The position numbers and the translations under genes are program-made. Below, piece after piece: positions 56,700-64,000 of a DNA stretch of 64,000 bases (the stretch's first letter is position 1; each line of letters opens with the position of its first letter). Source of the stretch: Aricia agestis (lineage: Eukaryota > Arthropoda > Insecta > Lepidoptera > Lycaenidae); NCBI RefSeq assembly GCF_905147365.1, contig NC_056422.1:9674501-9738500 (forward strand), written 5' to 3'. The notes beneath the pieces were generated by a model. It saw only the letters and a list, made by a program, of their open reading frames with translations, was not told where the DNA came from and made no database searches.

Positions 56700-59600
56700 T
56701 AGTATTCGATGTCTTACAGCAGGTAACATTCAGAGATGTTTGATGATTCCTTTAATTTAAAGCGACGCTTTGATAATTTGGCTGTAGCGATATCGATTTT
56801 TCTCAGCAATGACTAAAGCTAAGAAATTAAAGTTCATTGTCAGTATTCATCATGTCTTTGTCTTTGAATTACCCATAGCATATCAAAAATCAAAATCAAA
56901 AGTGTTCGATATTGTTGTACGCGCACAGCTGTTTATGTCACATTATGCATACTTAATTAAATTAAGTACCTAATATACATAATAAAAAACCGGTTTTTTA
57001 TTCAAATGAGACTCGAAATAGTTGCTCTCTACTTGAGTCGATATTATGTAAAATAAAATGTACATCTCTAATGTTTAGGATTTCCTTATAATAAACCCGG
57101 TATTATATACTTATCTACAATAACGTTTTTAGGGTTCCGTACCCAAAGGGTAAAAACGGGACCCTATTACTAAGACTTCGTTGTCTGATTGTCCGTCTGT
57201 CTGTCAGCAGGCTGTATCTCAAAAACCGCTATAGCTAGACTTCTGAAATTTTCACAGATAGTGTATTTTTGTTGCCGCTATAACAACAAATACTAAAAAC
57301 AAAATAAAATTAATAATAAAGGGGGGCTTCCCTACAAGAAACGTGATTTTTTTGGCCTTTTTTGCTCGATTTCAATAATGGTAACAATTAGACACTTGAA
57401 ATTTTTATATACTTAATCCTTTTTATACGTGTACTTTAATAATTAATAATAATATTATAATAAAATAATAAAAAATGAGGGGGGCTCCCATACAAAAAAC
57501 ACAATAATTTGTCGCTTACTTTTGCTCTATAACGGTACGGAACCCTTCGTGCGCGAGTCCGACTCGCACTTGGCCGATTTTTTGAGTTATTTTTCTTTGG
57601 AGATTTTAAGATTTTGTTTTCATCAACTAACGCTAAGTGTCTTTAGCGGTCTTTAAGGGTTAAATGTTTTTTTTTTATGAAATAAGGGGGCAAAACGAGC
57701 AAACGGGTCACCTGATGGAAAGCAACTTCCGTCGCCCATGGACACTCGCAGCATCAGAATAGCTGCAGGTGCGTTGCCGTCCTTTTAACAGGGAATAGGG
57801 TGATAGGGGAGGTTAGGGATGGGAAGGGAAGGGAATAGGGGAGGGTAGGGAAGGGAATAGGGTAGGGGATTGGGCCCCCGGTAAACTCACTCACTCGGCG
57901 AAACACAGCGCAAGCGCTGTTTCACGCCGGTTTTCTGTGAGAACGTGGTATTTCTCCGGTCGAGCCGGCCCATTCGTGCCGAAGCATGGCTCTCCCACGT
58001 ATAAGTAAAATGTTTCTCTAATAAGTCGCTTTGATGAAATCTTAAAATATGTTTGACACTATTAAGTGTAGTAAGCCCTATAGCCATTAGGCTATAGGGC
58101 ATCTTAATTATAACTTTGTGAAAACGCATTATGTTGTTCTCTTAAGGGTTAGATTAGGGTTAAACAATCGAACGGACAGTAGCTGGATTTTGATACGATT
58201 TTTATCAACAGAATTAAGAAAAGTTCGCCTGTTAGAGCTAGTGAGTACAACGAATTCGCTACACACATTACGATAAAACGTTGATAAGAAATAACTATTT
58301 CATTCATCTTTATTGCTGGGGATAGGTAATTAAGCTATATTTTATGCTTTTCGCCTGATGCCTATTTATTACTGTCGTAAACACACGCAACACGAAAGGA
58401 GTAACATGTGCGTTCCCGATTCCAAAAACTTTTAGAACCTAGGCACAGATTACTAAATAGTTAATACGTAACCTAGGCTCAGGCTTTCTTAAATCAAATA
58501 ATTATTTTGGTGAATTTGATTTGGTGGCCCGTAACTATGCCTAAGCGGGAAGTGGAGCACCATGGGGTTTTAGTGGGTAGATCCTACGGGGAGTCCCACA
58601 TACCCCGGCCGATGTCCAGAATCCGCCGGGGATGCACAAAGCATTGCAACTCAGGTTTTCTTACTAAAACCCCGTTTCTGAAGTTTTCTGATTTAAGTTT
58701 GTCTATTCACTAGCGCTTTAATGTGATTGGCTCAACGTCAAAATATAAAAGAATCAACAGCCCTGTTGAATAGATAAACTCTTCCGAAAAAATATCAGAA
58801 ACTGGGCATAAATTCGGGGAGATACAACACAAGCGTTATTTTTCACTTGTATGAGGTTATGTTGCTCTACCACAAGGGTTTCCATTTTCCAACCTTTTCT
58901 TATTCAGGGAGCACTTTCATATTTTTTTCTCGTTAACGGCGAAGGGAACAAAAACTCAATAGGAAATACTAAAAAATAAACTTTGTCATTTTAGTATTAA
59001 TGTGTTTTAAAAGATTGTATCTTCTTCACGAGGCCCGAGGTCGTCTATCCTAGGATTAAATGTAAAATGAGTCGCGGACCATATTTTGGGTCCCGCGGAC
59101 CACAAATGGTCCATGGACCACTGGTAAGGAACCTGCAGTGCTCTACAAAGTAAAGTCTTGAAATAGGAATTTTCATTATTGGCATCATTAGAACGCTAAC
59201 AGCATTCCGACATACCGCATACATCATTTAGACACAGTTTAAAAATATCTCAACGGTTATTGATTGTTCTATATCGATTTCAACGATAGAGTCTATAATT
59301 AAAAATTGTTTCAAAACACGTCTATCATTTTACAACTTAATATAAATATTTAAAAAAAGATGTAGGGATTATTATTATTATAATACATAATTATGTAAAA
59401 AATAGTAATCCTTACTTTACTAATATAATAAATGAGAAAATTTGTCTGTCTTTCAGTCTATTACCTCTTTACGTTTTAAGGGCTGAACCGAATTAGATGT
59501 ACGGTTTCACGTAATAGACGAATTTCGTCGCAACGGAGTTGCGGGCGTTTTCTAGTTACGCAATATTTGATATCCTAAGCAAAATTATCATGCTTTAACC

Positions 59601-61272
59601 GCCATATTTCAAAGAAGAGCCTTCGCCGCAGCACAAAGATAGTTCTAAAGTATCCGGAGGTGCGGATTTTAGAACACTATATTGAAATAACTGTAAAATG
59701 TGTGGAAAACAATACGATATGCATGAATAAATGAAATTATCGAGTTTGTTACGGCTTATAGTGGGTCAGGTTTGGAACGGTAGAGCTAGGTGAATTTTGA
59801 ATAAATTTTACGGATTAATTAAGCTACAGTCAACACTAGCAAACTCGGAACAGTGTTGTAGCGAACCTTATCTGTATCAAACTTCTTTGGGGACCCCAGC
59901 ACAAGTGATTTTTTTTTATTAAGATTAGATCGCTCTTTAGATTTCATGTCAAAAATAGTAAATGAAGCGAGGGAGCTACAATAAGGATATACTATATGAG
60001 CGGTCTCAGGCCAGTGGCGTAGCCTCATCCGTATCAAAATTATTTGGAGTCCTGGCCTAGAAAAAGTCGCCTGCTCTCTAAAGAGTGAGCGAAGCGAGCC
60101 TACCACAGTCAACAAACTATACATAATATTACCAAACTGTCCGAGTTTGCTTAGGTATAAGTATATTGTATAGTTAGTAGTGCGGTGGCCTTATCGGTAT
60201 CAAACATAAGTATTTGGGGCACATAAAACATAAACATATTTTTTCATAAAATAATAAAAATTAGCTTGCACTCTACATTTTATATTGACAACAATAGAGT
60301 GAGCATAAGCGTTATTAAGATGTCAAAATTGGCTGAGCGAAACGAGCGAGCCGATTTTTGACATTCCAGGTTTTTTTTTCTATTTTTAATTTTTTTTTTG
60401 TCCACAGAACACCTGGGTAAGAAATTGGAGGAGTACATCAAGACTCTGCCGGTGGAGACGCGACTGTTCCGCACGGAGAACAGGAGCGGATTGATACGCG
60501 CGAGGCTGCTGGGCGCCAAGCACGTGAAGGGGGACGTTATCACTTTTCTGGACGCGCATTGTGAATGCACTGGTAAATGATAATAATTTTTTTTTGATGT
60601 TGGAAGCGGTATTCGCTAAATACTAGGTTATGCCCAAAGTGCTCGGATATTTTCAAATATATGGATAAACGCCCATAAACATCCAAAAGTGCTTGGATCT
60701 AAAATTCTCATCTATAATTAAGATTGTATTGCGATAACATGTGCGATATAAAAAACCAATTGTTTTTTTTTAGTTTTTAAATGGTGAATGCAGATTTACT
60801 TCTGAAAATCCATACGCGTTATGCAATATCATTTTTATTTTCATTTTTGCAAGCTTAGGTCTCCAAATGTAGACTTTACTTTTTAATATTCCTTCAAAGT
60901 TTTTATACAGTGTAAAAGCTCTTTACCTTTTTTATACAATGAATTTTGCATATTTAAGTGTAACATATTTTATGCCATTGCAGTTCTGTTTATTAACTGG
61001 AAAATCTCAGATTACACTTGATAAGATGTCTAAAATTTATGACGTCTGCGTCCGTCTTAAATTTATACGTAACACATTTTTAAAGAATATTTTTTAACCT
61101 TTTTTTTTCTTTTAACAGAGGGCTGGTTGGAGCCCCTCCTAGCGAGGATCGTAGAAGACAGGACAATAGTGGTGTGCCCCATTATTGATGTTATATCCGA
61201 CACTACATTCGAATACATTCAGGCTTCAGACATGACCTGGGGCGGCTTCAACTGGAAACTCAACTTTAGGTG
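50438..61272 (+). CDS. Polypeptide N-acetylgalactosaminyltransferase, GALNT1-like (5' part)
   Basis: Starts mucin-type O-glycans by moving GalNAc from UDP-GalNAc to Ser/Thr in the Golgi. Six exons: 50438-50596, 50882-51092, 51395-51524, 52837-53003, 60408-60572 and 61119-61272. All have GT/AG borders and matching phases, giving 328 codons plus two bases. A type II membrane protein: short cytosolic N-terminus, a membrane anchor at about 12-32, then an acidic stem (about 70-90). The GT-A domain begins near TTSVVIVFHNEAWTTLLRTI, with VDDASE (about 216-221), RSGLIRARLLGA and the metal-binding D271-A-H273 in TFLDAHCEC. Exon 6 ends in FNWKLNFRW, where family members continue YPVP. The C-terminal half, including the lectin domain, must lie beyond 64000. 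It is closest in memory to GALNT1/GALNT13, and to fly Pgant5 less surely. Confidence 0.93.
51276..51372 (+). mobile_element. Fragment of the SINE/LINE tail family
   Basis: tctggcacctgtgacacaag to ggtgtgaagggtccataaat, then A-rich, matching the 3' half of the SINE at 56380-56697 with about 20% divergence. Confidence 0.55.
51583..52566. mobile_element. TIR element (GGGCTCAGAA ends) in intron 3
   Basis: The ends aagggctcagaac and gtttctgagccct are inverted, 984 bp apart. A second TE-like piece (gcggtccggatgcggaccgc, ggtgacccctgcaata) is included near 51935-52010. Short ORFs here are not genes. Confidence 0.5.
53284..53303 (+). repeat. Poly-G run of 20
   Basis: An uninterrupted G20 in GALNT intron 4. 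Length is prone to sequencing error; it could form a quadruplex. Confidence 0.85.
54187..54342. repeat. Palindromic MITE in intron 4
   Basis: The arms ccgtataaatagtcagtact and agtactgactatttatactgg are inverted and continue through cggtctcaagacacggttc and ctctgtgatt. Confidence 0.7.
54359..55597. mobile_element. 1.24-kb TIR element of unknown family
   Basis: The left end taaggtaaaagcactaatgg and the right end ccattagtgctcttacctta are inverted. The minus strand holds short Lys/Glu-rich frames near 54780-54970 (for example AEKIKKKKEEAREAWRLK), which may be a decayed DNA-binding or coiled-coil region. No intact frame over 60 codons. A TA at each edge could be the target site. Confidence 0.55.
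55815..55890 (+). mobile_element. 3' fragment of the ggttccgtaccc family
   Basis: gacagacatcgaagtctcag to tgggtacggaaccct, with no 5' part. Confidence 0.65.
56051..56195. repeat. Foldback element with 50-bp arms
   Basis: ccccttactaataaacgttg to acagtgttttgt is mirrored by acaaaacactgtataactat to tttattaataaggggg around a loop of about 40 nt. Confidence 0.75.
56380..56697 (+). mobile_element. tRNA-headed SINE with poly-A tail
   Basis: The head has a Pol III A box (tggctcagtgggtgg, near 56389) and a B box (gggttcgaatccc, near 56432). The body continues to the 3' block tctggtacccgtaacacaag to ggtgtgaagcgtccatagat, and an A run of about 47 (to 56697). The acceptor arms do not pair, so this is not a working tRNA gene. 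The A run creates a false poly-Lys frame. Confidence 0.8.
56757..56885 (+). repeat. Partial copy of the 63020-63445 element
   Basis: Shares gatatcgatttttctcagca, gctaagaaattaaagttcat and tgaattacccata with 63030-63150. The 3' half is missing. Confidence 0.6.
57127..57582 (-). mobile_element. Full reverse copy of the ggttccgtaccc family
   Basis: Starts tttttagggttccgtaccca and ends cgcacttggccgatttttt, 456 bp, the longest copy in the window. Confidence 0.75.
57666..58001 (-). mobile_element. Reverse copy of the A-tailed retroposon family
   Basis: As at 10961-11280. The ggg-rich inner part is expanded (aagggaataggggagggtag repeated). Confidence 0.7.
58500..58740 (+). mobile_element. Possible non-LTR 3' fragment
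   Basis: Contains ggttttagtgggtagatcc and gagtcccacataccccgg, matching the GC-rich block at 15365-15770. The 68-codon frame here is not a gene. Confidence 0.4.
58871..59138. mobile_element. hAT-type MITE with perfect 8-bp duplication
   Basis: TGCTCTAC at 58863-58870 and 59139-59146 flanks a 268-bp element with ends cacaagggtttcc and ggaacctgcag. Inside: tcgcggaccatattttgg, ccacaaatggtcc. Confidence 0.7.
59395..59565 (-). mobile_element. Reverse fragment of the CCGTACATTTT family
   Basis: Reverse complement of the cgcaactccgttgcgac to gaggtaatagactgaaagac portion of the family; the central block is deleted. Confidence 0.6.
59820..60395 (+). repeat. Three degenerate direct repeats before exon 5
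   Basis: Blocks of 150-200 bp repeat the pattern 'cttatc.gtatcaaa...tttgggg' (59866, 60025, 60190) and 'gagtgagcgaagcgagc' or close variants (60085, 60298, 60338). The last ends 30 bp before the splice acceptor at 60407. Confidence 0.5.
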
Positions 61273-61664
61273 GTAAGTACAAGACTCAAAATTGAAAAAC
61301 GCTCCATTTACTAACATTTCACCAAAAGCGATAAGATAAGAAAATCGGTTTTTCTTTTGCGATAAAAGTAGAATGTAAATTTTCTTTGACTATGTTAATA
61401 TGTTAATGTAAACAATGAATAATTGGTTTATTGTTTATTAATGTATTCCGTGAACTTCCGTGACTATAGTCACAGTATAAATATCATACAGTAGTATTAC
61501 TTATTAGTACAGTGGGAGTACTGTCAGTAGTGTATTTAATTAAAACTCTTTCAACAAATAAATCAGTTTTGCCTAAACAAACGCATAATTTTAGAGTATA
61601 TCTTCATAGAACCTGCTTTTTTCGTACATTCGATTTTAAAATATCTGAATGCCTAATGCTAATA
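61273..61664 (+). other. Start of GALNT intron 6
   Basis: AT-rich, nothing recognised. No following GALNT exon was found anywhere up to 64000. Confidence 0.5.
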
Positions 61665-61949
61665 GTACTCACATACGGTTTTACTCGATCGAGCAATCAC
61701 GTAGAGTAAAAACCACGGCTCGGGATTTCGTCCACAGTCCACACATTCAGCATTACTCGATAGTTTTACTCTAAATCGAGCAAAAATTATCGAGTGGAAA
61801 ACTCACAAGTCAAGTCACACGCTTGAGTAAAGCTTGACGGCTCGCGTCGAGTAAGTTCGAACCGACTTGATGCGAGCCTTCGAGCTGTGAGTTTTGCGAT
61901 TTTTGCTCGATTTGGAGTAAAACTATCGAGTAAAACCGTATGTGAGTAC
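61665..61949. repeat. Palindromic MITE
   Basis: The ends gtactcacatacggttttac and gtaaaaccgtatgtgagtac are perfect inverted copies. The middle repeats cgagtaaa/tttactcg blocks. Confidence 0.8.
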
Positions 61950-62313
61950 TTAGCATAACGACAACAATTAGTCCGCTTAATCGAGTTCCTACTGAATCTG
62001 TAATGACGCTTTTATGTACGAGCGCTCTATTTAGGCCATATAGTATGAAGATTGTATACTGTATATTATTTATAGTATGCTTAATGCTACCGCTCTAGTG
62101 CTCTTATCCTATGAAGATACATTAATTAAGTATACTATGCCTACTAATTAAAAAGCAATAAAGTAGTTTCTAACTTGTAAATCGTGCAATAAACTTACGT
62201 ACTGTGAATGCAGCCTATTTCTACATTAATTATAATTTATAATAGTACAATTGTTCAATTCTTGTCTGAGAGGCGACTTTTCTAACATATTGGACCAAAA
62301 TAAAACATTTATC

Positions 62314-62504
62314 TAAGCCCTGCCGCACATTGTCCGAAATTTCTGATACGAAACAGTTGAACGTCCGCGCTGTCTCTAACATTTTGTACTGAGCCGAGTG
62401 AGCTCGAACTCGCCGGAAGGATATTTCGGATAGTGTGCGGGGTGGCGGTCCGGCGGAATTCAACTGTTTCTGATCAGAATTCGGACAATGTGCGGCCGGG
62501 CTTA
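62314..62504. repeat. MITE with TAAGCCC...GGGCTTA ends
   Basis: The left taagccctgccgcacattgt and the right acaatgtgcggccgggctta are inverted. Inside are two gttgaac/gttcaac-type pairs. A half copy is embedded in the Helitron at 31542-32530. Confidence 0.75.
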
Positions 62505-62607
62505 ATATAACGTTTGTTTGTGTGGTGATTTTTTATTAGTAAGAGGCTTAAAATTATTTGGGTTTCATTCTCTTTAATTTTTTTTTTTGTAAGTAGTACC
62601 CTTTTTT

Positions 62608-62779
62608 GGAAGTCGGATAAAATCGAATGACGTCATCAGTACTCAGTACCCTAATTATTAGTAATCATTAATTAGGAAGTAAAAAGCTTAGTTTTTCAAA
62701 TATTCACAACCTTTACAAGTCGGTTAAAAATCCAATGACGTCATCCAGTGATTCCCCTAATGAATAATTAGGAAGTAGA
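62608..62779 (+). repeat. Two-copy direct repeat, each with a TGACGTCA site
   Basis: Units about 107 bp apart share aagtcggataaaat.g/aatgacgtcatc and ctaat..ttaggaagta. The full CRE palindrome TGACGTCA lies at 62629-62636 and 62736-62743. Confidence 0.55.
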
Positions 62780-63019
62780 CTTTCTAGTTGGTGCAGTCAA
62801 GGTGATTGTGTGAGCGTTGGCACCACTTGCCATTGTTCCATGTAGTTCAAGTACACCGCTAGTGTTTTCATACAGAATCCGTTGTTTTTTGTTTTGTTTT
62901 TGGCCTGTTTTCATCATGTTTCTATTTTAAACTTTCAAATAAATTGCTTATGAAGTTGAACTTCAGAGCATTCGAAATGCATTGTTCTCTCAACATCGAA
63001 AATGTTGCTCTCGCGCTAA

Positions 63020-63445
63020 TTAAGGTGACGCCTTGATGATTTGGCTGCAGCAATATCGATTTTTCTCAACAATGACTAAGGCTAAGAAATTAAAGTTCAT
63101 TGTCAGTATTCATCATGTCTTTATCTTTGAATTACCCATGGCATAACACGATTGGTCAACTTTTATAAAGACCTCTATAAAAAACAGGGATTCTAATTTT
63201 GTCAACAGAGCAGAGTGATTTAAGCTTCCAAAATTTGTACATAGATTAGTAATTCAAGCATACAGTGCTATAATTTGCCCATAGCTTATATGAAATATAT
63301 TTATGGTTTTTAAATTACGCGACAAAAGCCATTTTGTCGCTTACGCCCTTTCCATTTCTTGCTGTTCCATTTCTTATTTCATAGAAAACAAGCCATCTAA
63401 AACATATCCAAAACGATTTTTTACTTTAACGCGGTGTCACCTTAA
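63020..63445. mobile_element. 426-bp element with TTAAGGTGAC-type ends
   Basis: The ends taaggtgacgcc and ggtgtcacctta are near-inverted copies. No transposase. Partial copy at 56757-56885. Confidence 0.6.
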
Positions 63446-63645
63446 AAACTAGTTCGTTTATCATGCGGGAATCGTATATAACTATTTCCGGATCAAAAAG
63501 TATGCTATTTTTTTCCCGGGACTTTAAAAGTATCTCCATAACAAATGTTAGCAAAATCGGTTAAGCGTTTTGGGTGTTAAGAGGTAACAGCCATACAGAC
63601 AGGCAGACAGAAACATTAGCATGTATTATTAGTGTGGGTACGTCG
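63446..63645 (+). mobile_element. CCGTACATTTT-family copy
   Basis: aactagttcgtttatcatgc to gacaggcagacagaaacatt, then agtgtgggta; the central accgtaca block is altered to tcgtatata. Confidence 0.65.
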
Positions 63646-63745
63646 ATGTGATTTTTCTATGCAATCGTACTTTAAGGTTAGACTAGGCTCTACTGTACAG
63701 TAGAGTTCGAGACTATGAAATGTCATAGTATACGAGATCGTTTAA

Positions 63746-63850
63746 CGGCCGTTCCCAATATTTGATCTATCTCTGGTTTTGCCCTACTAGAGATATGAAT
63801 AGCTCACATTAGACATTAGAGACATATATTTTATGTCAAATGTGAAGTTC
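63746..63850 (+). mobile_element. Uninterrupted left part of the 40677-41540 element
   Basis: acggccgttcccaatatttg to ttttatgtcaaatgtga. It runs straight through gatatgaatagctcac, the position where the 40677 copy is split by a 699-bp insertion. The right arm is missing here. Confidence 0.75.
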
Positions 63851-64000
63851 CGTTCAATCAAACAGCTAGCCCTTTGACTGAAGAACGCCATTCAATCACA
63901 CGGCTATACGTCGTTTAGCCGACTTGTTGACTACAACGTTCAACACTACAGCTAGACGACGCTCAGCCAACTGGTTTGTTTTTGATTTGGCGGGGAGCTG

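Noticed and set aside
56530..56760. 76-codon ORF with a long Lys run
   Set aside because: It is the poly-A tail of the SINE.
1..64000. CRISPR arrays or bacterial operons
   Set aside because: The window is eukaryotic; the repeats are transposons without regular short-repeat/spacer structure.

Overview
The window is eukaryotic nuclear DNA and looks like an insect, most probably a moth or butterfly. The genes are spliced with GT/AG introns, the background is AT-rich, and the intergenic DNA is packed with dispersed repeats of a lepidopteran type. These include Helitrons with TC...CTAG ends, families ending in GACAGACAGA or GGTTCCGTACCC-like sequence, tRNA-headed SINEs and many small foldback elements. 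Species and chromosome cannot be told from the sequence. Repeat family assignments come from visible structure and memory, not from a database search.

Layout. Positions 1-11388 hold no recognisable host gene. They contain dispersed repeats, foldback elements and the 3' end of a non-LTR retrotransposon (5150-6425). Positions 11389-28605 are three head-to-tail copies of one 5739-bp unit. The copies are almost identical, and each carries a complete two-exon minus-strand gene for a 168-residue MORN-repeat protein plus a 49-codon minus-strand ORF with a signal-peptide-like start. Positions 29212-39914 hold the complete minus-strand gene for the E2 subunit of pyruvate dehydrogenase (DLAT). I rebuilt ten exons, 496 codons plus stop, including a 36-nt cassette-like exon. 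Its introns are full of transposons. Positions 40302-41735 are a three-level nest of transposons. Positions 42185-45672 are a 3488-bp element with perfect 28-bp inverted ends beginning CATG, a perfect 8-bp target duplication and exons for a THAP domain. I read it as a P-superfamily transposon. Its right end lies 92 bp before the start codon of ribosomal protein eL43 (RpL37A, 45772-46718, plus strand). Positions 47621-48943 hold a single-exon SLC41-type magnesium transporter on the minus strand. From 50438 to the end of the window run the first six exons of a GALNT1-like polypeptide N-acetylgalactosaminyltransferase on the plus strand. The gene runs off the right edge, and its 7.4-kb fourth intron is a store of mobile elements.

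The host genes are independent housekeeping functions: mitochondrial acetyl-CoA production, cytosolic translation, Mg2+ transport and Golgi O-glycosylation. The MORN protein is of unknown role. They form no shared pathway. The points of most interest are the P-like element in the RpL37A promoter region, the very recent MORN triplication with its small secreted-peptide candidate, and the nested transposon set with a near-empty comparison copy at 63.75 kb.
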